A stretch of DNA of 64,000 nt, taken from Polytrichum commune. Taxonomy: Eukaryota > Streptophyta > Polytrichopsida > Polytrichales > Polytrichaceae. Positions 47,880 to 57,177 of this stretch are shown piece after piece. Where the stretch lies: NCBI GenBank assembly GCA_950295325.1, contig OX485803.1, positions 44,903,554 through 44,967,553 on the forward strand. Reading direction: 5' to 3'. The number at the start of each line of letters is the position of its first letter. The first letter of the stretch is position 1. Made by a program: the position numbers and the translations under genes. The notes beneath the pieces are model-generated. The model saw nothing but the letters and a program-made list of their open reading frames with translations. It searched no databases and had not been told where the DNA came from.

Positions 47880-48740
47880 TAGGCCACTCATCCACCAGAT
47901 TCTAGTGAGAACAAAGATAAACTCGCACAAAAGTAGATGGAACATGGTGGGTAAGGTTCGTATGAGCCAACTAGCTACTTCCATCTTCTCAAATCCAGGC
48001 TCATCTACTATTCTCCTCTATGTCACGGTATGCGGCGTCGACGACCGCACCTTATCCATTGGGTTTCATCCATCTAGATTTGGATGGATGAATCTTAGTT
48101 GTGGAGAAGAAGGCTCCTAAGTGAGGAGCCTCCTCCTTGGCTTGGCATTCTTGCCAAGTCAAGTCTTGTGAGTGAGTGTGTAGAGAGAGCTTGTGTGAGG
48201 TGAAGATTGCATATGTTTGCAATAAATCTTGAGTTATTCTCCCCTTTCTTACACTCTTGGATTCTCCCGTGGTGGAGTGAGAGATAGCTTGACTCATTAT
48301 GTGCATTTGAAGAGAGATTAGAGCTCTTATGAGTGTTTGACTCTCTTCCTTCTTTGTCGAGGTGTGTTGTTTAGGTGTGACTTTGTTATGTTTTAGTGTT
48401 GTTTGTTAGTGGTGGTTGGTACTCGAGCTGCAGTGACACACGATCACTATTTACACGACATAGCTCATCTACTATTCTACTCTAGGTTACCAAGCATGGA
48501 ATTCTAGACCATTAGTCTTCAAAGCCTTCAGTGACCAGCACTTGTAGGTTAAAAAGTGTTGAAGTGGGCGCATGGAAGTCTAGCGGCCCATGTCCACAAC
48601 CCTCCACATTCTAGTAGGCCACCAGAATGTGGTTGGTTGGTGGCTTGTGCTTATGCACATGAGACCACCTCCAACCCAGTTTTATCATGAATCTAGTTGG
48701 CGAGCGGCCGACATGAACACTCACCCATAGAAGGGAACAT
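47880..48740 (+). other. Possible solo LTR or unknown insertion
   Basis: The stretch from about 48,110 to 48,480 has LTR-like features (CTTGGCATTCTTGCCAAG palindrome, AATAAA at 48,221 and CT/GT-rich downstream sequence ending CACGACA), but no partner copy or target duplication was found. It separates a weak copy of bL9c upstream sequence (about 47,745-47,815) from its 5' UTR copy (48,741). Confidence 0.3.
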
Positions 48741-48963
48741 GCTTATCCACCACCAGAGCGTGTTGTGCTCTCAGCTACTACATCAACACAACAACATAAG
48801 AAAGAAGAGCATGCTTCTCAAAAGGGTAAAGCTTGAGGTTTGCAACTCTTTCATGAAGAGAGGGAATTATCATACAAATACGAGCATACCTCTCATCCAT
48901 CCAACCAAAAACTTGACCCCCTATAGGTTTGTTGCCAATTCATCTCAAATGCCTTCAAGTACA

Positions 48964-49274
48964 CTACACTAAATAGGATATTTAGTGCTTGATACACCAA
49001 ATACGAATGCATACACTAAATATCAATAACCCTATGAAAATAAGTAGCATTAAATGTAAACTCAAACACTAAATATGAATTGTGGTAATATGTGGAAGTT
49101 ACATGTTTGAATTTAGTGTTAGTAAGGATATGAAAAAATAAAAAATAACAATGATAAAAGGAGAATTCCAACATATCTTCTAGCATATCTCCTAACACTA
49201 ATTGTCAAAAAAATTGAAAATTAGTGTTGAGCAGGGTAGGGTGGTAACAACATTAAATATCCTATTTAGTGTAG
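48964..49274. mobile_element. Family C MITE nested in the Mutator-like MITE
   Basis: Perfect 20-bp inverted ends CTACACTAAATAGGATATTT. The uninterrupted host sequence is seen in copies 1 and 2 of the Mutator-like MITE. Confidence 0.87.
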
Positions 49275-49291
49275 TTCAGGGTCTTTGAAGC

Positions 49292-49495
49292 TACACTGAA
49301 ATAGTCTACTAGTTTTGGGTACCATTTGAAATTAAATGTGCAATAACTTTTTACCAAGATTATCATTTTTTACTTAAATAAGATAGTTAATATTCATATC
49401 AAAGAACATGAAGTAACTAACTCAATCTCATTAAAATGTTATAACAACATGTAACTCCAAATGGTAACCCAAAGTAATAGGACTATTTAGTGTAA
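49292..49495. mobile_element. Family D short fold-back nested in the Mutator-like MITE
   Basis: Left TACACTGAAATAGTCTACTA and TTTGGGTACCATTTGAA; right, reversed, TACACTAAATAGTCCTATTA and TTTGGGTTACCATTTGGA. Same arms as the 1456-1687 element. Confidence 0.8.
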
Positions 49496-49737
49496 TATTT
49501 TCTAGTGTCAAATCAACTAACCTATGGGCTTCATACTATTTTGGAGCCTTTATGTTAGATGAATGAGAGGTACCCTCGTAAACGAGAATTCCCTGTCTCC
49601 CTCTTTCCTCTCTTGATTCTCAATTGGTGATGGAAATGGCAACCTCTTCCTCCTTGGCATCCCACACATTGTTGCCCCTCCTTTGACGGCCTCTACACTT
49701 CTTCCTGCTCCACTAACAAGGCAACTACAACGGCCCT

Positions 49738-50067
49738 CTACATTGAATAGCCTATTATTGCCGGTGGAGAATTAGAATGGGAATAATTAGCATAGGGCAC
49801 ACTACTTTTTTAGTCAAGGTGAAATTAATGTGGCTTCAAGACCCTTGGTCTTTTTGTAAGTCTTCATGAAGACTTCCAGCCAACACATTAAATATTATTT
49901 ATAGCACAAAATTAACAAAAAATAGTATTATCACCCATGTTAATTTTCTACAACAAAATTTAGTGTGGGTTGCAAAATAATGCAACCCACATTAATTCTC
50001 ATTATGAGAATATATGTGGGCTCCAGAAATTTACTGCGGCCCACAGTAATAGAACTATTAAGTGTAC
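49738..50067. mobile_element. Family D MITE, long form, copy 2
   Basis: Left CTACATTGAATAGCCTATTA; right, reversed, GTACACTTAATAGTTCTATT. The interior matches 10159-10473. It lies directly at the end of the bL9c 5' pseudogene. Confidence 0.75.
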
Positions 50068-50084
50068 ATTCTGTTGCGCCCACC

Positions 50085-50215
50085 CCCAGTGGTGGTCCGT
50101 CCAAGTATATGGCAATCCTTCCTGAAAGTTGAGGTGGCAATGGATGAAAGTATTGACACAAGATGAATCTCATCCATAAGGCAATCGAGCGAGTGAACAA
50201 GAGAGGGAAATAATT
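50085..50215 (+). repeat. Second copy of bL9c upstream sequence
   Basis: CCTGAAAGTTGAGGTGGCAA, GGATGAAAG, GATGAATCTCATCCATAAGG and CAATCGAGCGAG match 51,980-52,070 upstream of bL9c. A weaker third copy lies at about 47,745-47,815. Confidence 0.65.
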
Positions 50216-50229
50216 TATGTGATTCATTG

Positions 50230-50937
50230 CAATTTTCCCTAATTGAATTGGACTCGGACCCTAATGCAAACCCAACCTTCCCTTCCTTTCCTTTTCCTTC
50301 CCGTCTTTAATATATCTCTTATAACACTTGGGGAGATTTGGTCATCTCACATGATTAGCAATTGTGAATCACGCATATTGAAATTTCAAGTTTCAAAATC
50401 GGAGTTGAGATGCCAAAATTACGAGAGATCAAAGTGTCAATCCCCCCCCCCCTTTTCCTTTTTTCAAAGATCACATATGCCCCCCCCCTCCCCACTTGTG
50501 TTAATTATAGCCTAGAATGTTGTCTACATTGTGAGCACACAATACAATCTCATTATGACCTTTTTTTGGCGTTCATTATTAATTGCAAACCTTGTCATAT
50601 GACAGAAACACCCAATTTTGTCAATGATTCCAATTCCAGCAAGAACACTAACTTGATTGTTTTGAAGACCAAAAATGCAACTCATTGGTTGAAGAAAATG
50701 TCAACGATCAACATTGTCCATTTTGGGCATGGGGAAGGTCAAAAGAGTTTGTGACTTTGAGCTATCCTATATAAATTAGATATGCTATGATTCATGCGAT
50801 CTCAATGACGTTGTGCTCATAACATAATTGTCGAGCTAGGTAAAACAATGGATGATTATCGAGGTGCTTCTACCTTATGTCACTCAAATATAAGTATCCC
50901 ATGAGGTGGAGTGACCACATAACGCTCACATACCTTA
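50230..50937 (+). mobile_element. Family A copy, left end diverged
   Basis: GGTCATCTCACATGATTAGCA, GAAATTTCAAGTTTCAAAAT and the right end GACCACATAACGCTCACATA with CCTTA identify family A. Poly-C runs (50,443 and 50,480) lie inside. Confidence 0.5.
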
Positions 50938-51925
50938 AGGTACCTAGGTGTTGTTCATTTACTTTTCTTAATCGAACACCTATATTCAATCGGTGTGTGG
51001 TCAGTGAGGATCAAAGAAAAAACATCATAAAGACACATGTTCAAAAGAGATTGGACTATGTCTTTAATTTTTATTTAATTTTTTAACTATGCCACACTCA
51101 ATCCGATTTTCAATCCGTTTTGTATATTTGCTTATGCACCACAAGTTTTGTTGTGTGAATCTAATTGTAAATGTAACACAAGGTTTGTTGTGTAAACCAC
51201 CCACCGTGAGGCTCCTCACTCACTTAAACAGGGAGGCTAAGGTAGAGGGTGCTAAAACCAACACCCCATCCAAAACCAACACATATAAACGCCTCCCAAT
51301 TGCCAACACTCTACAACCTTGAACTGTACCCAGGGGTGTAGGAGTGTCTGGGCCCACTAAGGGCACCTAAAATTGTGACGGTTTTAGGTGTCCTTAGTGG
51401 TGCCACCTCATAGCGGCCTCCACTACCTTCATGTAGGGTAGGTAACGGGCTCCACTCTAGCTCAGGTTGGTTCAAGGTGGGATTAGGGTGGCTTGTCAAT
51501 GCCTATTCTAGCCATTCTATTCACAATGCCAAGGAGGTGAGCCCACAAAGCACAGAAGGGTCATTTCCCGGGATGCAAGGTGATGGTTTTGCAAGCGAAT
51601 TGGGTGGGATCATGGAGGTAGCCATGTGGCTTTGCGTACAATTACTACTTGGGCTTTGATGTAGTTAGGGTCTAGTACCCAACTATGTTGTGTTGGTTCT
51701 AGGCAATGAAGGTGGGGGTCCTCATCATATGCGAGGTTGCCATACACGGGGCCTATGGATTGGTTTAAGGAAGCTAGTAGTTTTGACTTTGAATATTCAT
51801 CAAATATTTAATTGAGACTAAGAATATTTTTTCTTTCTTGACACCTATGTTTAGCCCAAAGGCTAATATGAATATATATATTTTATATATCAACCACAGA
51901 GCCATATGTATGTGCAATAGCTTAA
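50938..51925. other. No gene recognised
   Basis: A family B-like phrase (AGACACATGTTCAAAAGAGATTGGACTATG) occurs at about 51,030-51,060, given here in part only: ACACATGTTCAAAAGAGATT. An inverted repeat AGGGCACCTAAAATTG / GGTTTTAGGTGTCCTTAG (51,360-51,400) is present. No protein family was identified. Confidence 0.3.
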
Positions 51926-52266
51926 AGTGTTGGTTTAGGCACCCTCGACCTGACCTTACTAATAAGTAACCGACCTGACCTGAAGGAAAGGGAAAGCTGA
52001 GGTGGCAGAGGATGAAGAAGCGGAAAGAGGATGAATATCATCCAGAAGGCAACGAGAGCGAGAGAGGAGAAGAGGGAGGGAGAGAGAGAGAGAGGATAGC
52101 CTACAAGCAAGGAAGGCAGGCAGGCAGGCTTATCCACCACAGCGTGCTCTGGGCTGCGGCAACTCATCAACGCAACACAAACACGAAGACAGGAGCGAGC
52201 TTCCCAAAAGGGCAGAGCTCGACGCTCGCGACTCTTTTCTTCTGTCGATTGGTGTAAGCATTGGCG

Positions 52267-52881
52267 ATGGCGATGGCGGCCTCTTCCTCCATGGCATCCC
52301 ACACGCTGCTGCCCTGCTTCGACGGCCTCCGCGCTTCCCCCTGCACCAAAGCAACCGCTGCGCCCAGCCCCAGCGCTAGTGTGCAGTACCAACCCTTGCT
52401 GGTGGTGGCGGACAAGCGGGTGCAAAAGCGGAGGCAGATTGTGTTGACGCAAGACGTGCAAGACCTAGGCAAGTCTGGGGAGCTTTTGGCGGTGAAGACA
52501 GGATACTTCCGCAACTTCCTATACCCGTTCGGGAAGGCCAAGATCGCCACACCGGAGCTGTTGAAGTCGATAAAGCTGGAGGCCGAGAGAGCGGAGGAGG
52601 AGAAGCGTAGAGTGAAGGCGGAGGCGGAGGGCGTAGCCAAGATGTTGCAGAGTGCCGGGCCTTTTACCGTGCGCAGGAAGAAGGGAGGGCAAGGGAAACA
52701 GATTTTCGGCTCGGTCACCACGCAGGACATCGTTGACATCATCCGGGCCAACACGCAACAGGAATTCGATAAGAGGATAATGACGTTGCCGGAAATTAGA
52801 GAGGTCGGGCAGTACATTGCGGAATTGAAGTTGCATCCTGATGTCATTGCGCAAGTGAAAATCAACGTGGTTGGCCAGTAA
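52267..52881 (+). CDS. RPL9: Plastid 50S ribosomal protein bL9c precursor
   Basis: A single-exon gene of 204 residues. The first ~50 residues, rich in Ala and Ser, are a plastid transit peptide. The mature part opens with RRQIVLTQDVQDLGKSGELL and continues GYFRNFLYPFGKA, the bL9 N-terminal domain that binds 23S rRNA. A charged helix (residues ~95-125, EAERAEEEKRRVKAEAEG) links to a C-terminal domain with KQIFGSVTTQDIVDII and LPEIREVGQYIAELKLHPDV. The order and length match plant plastid L9. The start is the first ATG at 52267, preceded by GCATTGGCG; nearby in-frame ATGs at 52273 and 52291 are less favoured. The leader lies in 52,080-52,266, GA- and GC-rich. Parts of this promoter and leader occur again at 47.7-50.2 kb. 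Confidence 0.96.
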   Translation: MAMAASSSMASHTLLPCFDGLRASPCTKATAAPSPSASVQYQPLLVVADKRVQKRRQIVLTQDVQDLGKSGELLAVKTGYFRNFLYPFGKAKIATPELLKSIKLEAERAEEEKRRVKAEAEGVAKMLQSAGPFTVRRKKGGQGKQIFGSVTTQDIVDIIRANTQQEFDKRIMTLPEIREVGQYIAELKLHPDVIAQVKINVVGQ

Positions 52882-54918
52882 GAGACATTCCATGATGAAT
52901 GTATGGACCAGGTTTAGCTGCAACCATTATTAGTTTTTGCCATTTTCTTATCCTCTTTTTAGTCCTCGTGATGAAAGCGTTGAATTATTCCTCGTAGGTG
53001 GTCAGAAATTTGAGAATCAATTTTGGATTTGTGTTTCCAAAGCCCTAGGTCACGAATTTCTCATTATGTAATATTTATGAAACGGATGCGCCTTGTGCCT
53101 TTATGAACTCAAATTCAGGAATGTTGCAAGTCGTTTTTCTCCACGCTTCTTCCTCTCTACCACTGTAAAATTGAGGTTTATGTTCAGAGATGATTTCGCA
53201 TGTTATTTTAAATGTCCGAGCTAGGAAAATGGCTTGATTGCTGGAAGCTATACCAGGGTTTTTAGTGTGAGGATGTGGGTTAAACCCTACTAGGTCACTG
53301 GAGAAGCCGTGCTCTCAAATTCTGAGTGTGTGTTCTCCTACTTTGATTGATGCATTTGAACCCTAATATATGAAGAAGCCCTGCTACATGTTGTGAATTG
53401 GAGTGTCAGGAACGATGTGCTACAATGTTAGAATTTCATGCTGAAATTACCAAGTAATACAAACTTGGAAGTTTTGGAGTTACATTATCCGATAGGGTTC
53501 GCATTCAGGGCTCCTATGGACTAGTTCATAAGCTGGACAAGTATGAGCATCATGTAGAGAGTTATGTACATCGCAACAATCTCACTAGGTACATATTCCA
53601 TGTTTCCTGAATGCAAGTACTATGGATTTGTTGCGTTTGGAAGATGAATTCAAGTTTAGTCTTGCAACATTTGAAGGATGTGGGATGCTGCAGTGCCTTG
53701 TCATAAGCAATTACAGTTGTGAGATAACAAGATCTAGTTCGAAGAGGAAGGGAACATAGTTGTAGACACCTCCTTTCATTTTAGTCCCCTCTCCATAAAT
53801 ATTAGATCTATCTATAACTTTCCCACACAAGGAAGAAAGCTAATCTTCGATTTGATTAGTGCACTTAACAAATATGAGAATTGTCTACAACTTACAAGCC
53901 AGCTTTTAAATTTGAGGGTCCAACATTCACAAGAATTGGACACTGCATCTTATCCACCTGAATAGGTATCCTGGTTTTCACTCAGATTCTTGGTTGGTTT
54001 GAAGATGAGATGGTGCATTTGAAGATAAGTAGCTTATTGTGCTGCATTTAATGCAACTTGATCACAATCAAGCAAAATATGATATTATGTAGATGGTTCT
54101 ATAACTAGGCCAAGGTCTGATTTTCAATGTCTTTTGCAGAAGTTTCATCGTAGATCAGCTATTGCAATCATAACATTTATTGTGGAGAACACGAAAAAGG
54201 AACCACATAACAGCACATACCTTATAGAATTTTTAAACAAATATGAAAGCTCAAGCTATTTGACACTAGACAATTCACCAAACTATTGATGCCATGACAA
54301 CCTCTTCATGCACGACTTCATATGTATTTTCCTTTACACCGAGCAGAAGAAATTGGAGGCTGGATGTAATGATATCAACTCTTATCAAATTCATCACCAT
54401 GTATAGTAATCAATTTAATTTCCATCATTTCAGTGCCATAGTTCAACTAATAGGGTTAGTGTGGTGAACAAAAACTAAATCTGTCATGTACATGTGCAAA
54501 CTATATAGCATTGCCAAAACAAGTTGACACTCTAGATATCCTACCACAATACACCTAGTTCCTTTCCAGGAGTTTGTACCACTCAGCTACAAAAACCTTG
54601 ACAAGGCTGTGGCCTGCCTGAATTCATTGTATCCAGTTGGACCACATTGTTACTTAATAATTTAGTTGTGTGAAGTAAGATGTACATTTTTCAAAACCAT
54701 CCATAGTCTGAAAATATCATACACTTCCTATTCCAGAATGCACAATAGGTCACCCACCATAGGAGCGATTTCCATCATACTTTTAGATATGATCCTGAGA
54801 AATCACTGATAGAACAGGCAAAGAGGCAGTTTATGCCAGGAGAACTGAACCAATTTGATGCGCAAGGGCATGTCTTAAAATTGTCCCAGCTACAATTTGG
54901 GAAAAGAGAATACAAAGC
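52882..54918. other. bL9c 3' flank and gene-free spacer
   Basis: About 200 bp after the stop may be 3' UTR. The rest is AT-rich unique sequence with no recognisable gene or repeat end. Confidence 0.35.
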
Positions 54919-56589
54919 CTAAACCTTGAAACCTCTGCTGTTCCTGCGACCACGAGCTTTCTCAAACTTGCGACCCTTTGAACGCACATAGGGCTTGGTG
55001 TGACTCTGGGGAACACCAGGTGCCCTTCCAAAGTGCTTCACTGCCTCCCGGGCATTCTTTGGTCCCCTCAACAACACCTTCACACACACAAGGCAGAATT
55101 GTTGTTAATATCAATCCAGGCAACACGACGAGAGTGTACTCAAATTCAAGTATACTTTGCTATAACAAGCTGTGAAATAAAAATTAAATAAAAGAAAAAT
55201 GGCACAAATGTACTCACTGTGTTGGCTCCAGTGGGGGCCCTCAGTGCAAGCTGATCAAAGGTGAGGCACTCTCCTCCACTTTTCAAAATACGGGCACGAG
55301 CAGTCTCAGTGAAGCGCAGAGCTACCACCTTCAGAGCTGGCAATTCGTAGAGTCTAGTATCATCGGTGACAGTACCAACAATCACAGCAAGTTTGTCTTC
55401 CTGAAGGTTTTAAGAACATAAAATTAGCAACAGAAGGTGATATCATTATGCATTGTTCACATAAAACTAACAATTGTGTCAAATAACCTTTAGAAGTGTT
55501 AAGAGAATGTGTTCAGTCTTCCACATGCTTCTAGATTCAAAACACACAAACTAGCCAATTTAGTTAAGTTGATTATATAGTGCTAGGCTTGGCGATAATT
55601 CTCTAGCCTTGCCTCATGTACGTTGAACACATGTACATGTCTGGCTAGGATAAAACCACATGTAGAATAAGGTGAGAAAACTTGTTTCTATGCCATACTA
55701 ATGTATTAATACAGATGAGCACATTTATAGAAATTTGGAATAGAAATGCAAAGAGCCTCAAAAGGCTACTCTACGACACAGAGAGCTTGTTGATACATAT
55801 GTAGTATTTTAAAAATTGATATACCTTGCCCTTCATGTATCTCACAAGGCGAGACAAAGAGAGAGGAGGGCGATTTGTCCTGCTCATAAACAGACGCTTC
55901 AGCACCACTCCATTGAAGGGGGCCTCAGTTCTTCTCACCAAGAACCGGTAAAGCTGCACCAAAAACACCACTTGGCTAGGTCATTGACATAACCATCCAG
56001 CTCATAAGATGAACCCTGATGCGAAATGCAGTTGAAATTTCATTGGTTAAAACCTTCATTAAACGTTTCCATGTAGGTTTGATGAAACTTGGGTTCCATG
56101 AATACCAACCTTCACGAGAAGCGCCAAGTACACATTCTCGCTCTTGGGCGCTGTGCGCTTGGTCTTCTTGTTCCTGCCCCCGGCCTTCAAGTCGATACCC
56201 TACAAGATCGTTCACCAAAACTTTGAGTCGATACATAACCTTCCCAAAAAAATTCACAAAAAAAGAAATGAGCCGACCTAAAACCCTAATTTAATCACCC
56301 ATTGCGATTGTCACCTAAAAGGATTGTTTTCTCACTTCCAAAGAGGTGCAGAATTCGTTAAGCAAAAAGTTCAGTCAATTCATTGAGTAGACCATAAGCA
56401 ATGCGGAACATGAAATGAAGGAGGAAAGAGTGGGCAAGATCCTGGACCACCGAGCCTCAAACCCTAAAATACTCAGAAAATAATCTTCGGGATCGTCACA
56501 CGACATGTTCAATGAGGATTCAGGCGTAACGCAAGATCAGATAATCATCCAATGAAGCATTACATGATTGGTATGAGGGCACTAACCAT
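54919..56589 (-). CDS. RPL18: Cytosolic 60S ribosomal protein eL18
   Basis: Model complement(join(54919-55077, 55218-55400, 55825-55953, 56110-56199, 56587-56589)), five coding exons, 187 residues, equal to Arabidopsis eL18. Exon 1 contributes only the start Met; exon 2 begins [20 protein letters not shown]. Later motifs are [59 protein letters not shown] and the basic end [18 protein letters not shown]. All junctions are GT-AG with phase 0, and every exon reads through without stops. The ATG at 56589 is directly followed by GTTAGT as donor. Intron 1 contains two telo-boxes (56281-56289, 56459-56467), common in plant ribosomal protein genes. It is divergent with the CCDC137-like gene. Confidence 0.96.
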
Positions 56590-57177
56590 AGCTGCAGCGG
56601 CTGTACACACCACGCCCCAGCGTTTACGCTCGAGGTTTCAAAGAGTGAGCAAAGTCCTGCTACCAGCCCTAAAGCCCCACTGCCTGGTTTCTCCTTCGCG
56701 GTACAGCCGTCAGATACACCTAATCTGACGGTCAAAGTCTTACTGAATCTTGACCGTTAGATCTCTATATCATCTAACGGTTGAAGACAATATATGGACG
56801 ATAACCTCTTCTGTTCGTCCACATATGGACGTAGACTCGTTTATCTCGTTGCCTCTGTGCCTACTTTTCGTTATCTCTCTCCTCAAGCAGCCGCGGATGC
56901 TCTGAAATCCTGAATTCGGAGCATGTCGATGGAGGAATATTGCAGTGTACTCGCATCCTTGATGTGTAGCTGGGATGTTAGTTTTAGAGTAACAGATTAG
57001 CTGGCGTTCGGGGAGACGAATGCATTTTAGCATTGCATCGTGGTGATTGCGGCTTAACGTACCATCTGAAAGTGCGTTACACGAAGTTCTTTGTTGTTTG
57101 CGGGATTTTTTTTTGTTTTAGGGACGGTGTTTAGGTCTTAGGGTTTAGGCTGGAACATCTGCAGTTGTATTTTCAGG
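56590..57177. promoter_or_regulatory. Shared divergent promoter with MSA-like and telo-box sites
   Basis: About 590 bp separate the two start codons. CCGTCAGAT (56707-56715) pairs with ATCTGACGG (56723-56731), and CCGTTAGAT pairs with ATCTAACGG (56754-56780), making two adjacent hairpins. On the minus strand TCTAACGGTCA at the third site fits the plant mitosis-specific activator consensus YCYAACGGYYA exactly; TCTAACGGTTG at the fourth misses it by one base. TTAGGGTTT (57138-57146), 32 bp before the CCDC137-like ATG, is an inverted telo-box. Confidence 0.6.

Larger units (their letters stand above)
48855..49600. mobile_element. Mutator-like MITE, copy 3, host of two further insertions
   Basis: Termini GAAGAGAGGGAATTATCATA and, reversed, GGAGACAGGGAATTCTCG. 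Flanks CTCTTTCAT (48846-48854) and CTCTTTCCT (49601-49609) are a 9-bp duplication with 8 matches. The usual interior (GTTTGTTGCCAATTCATCTC, then GGGTCTTTGAAG) is broken by a family C MITE and then a family D fold-back. Confidence 0.88.
48741..49737 (+). pseudogene. Captured or duplicated 5' part of the bL9c gene, split by MITEs
   Basis: GCTTATCCACCAC...GCGTG and CAAAAGGG (48,741-48,845) match the bL9c 5' UTR at 52,121-52,235. After the MITE nest, from 49,610, ATGGCAACCTCTTCCTCC (ATG at 49,636) through GGCATCCCACAC...CGGCCTC matches the transit-peptide codons. One extra base in CCCCTCCTTTGACGG gives a stop after 16 codons. It cannot make a transit peptide and lacks the rest of the gene. Confidence 0.82.

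Noticed and set aside
48110-48480. Solo LTR
   Set aside because: It has an LTR-like look and an AATAAA, but no matching second copy, no clear TG...CA pair and no target duplication, so it is kept only as a possibility.
54831-55031. 66-codon minus-strand frame at the eL18 3' end
   Set aside because: It is out of frame with the eL18 last exon, which reads clearly in another frame.
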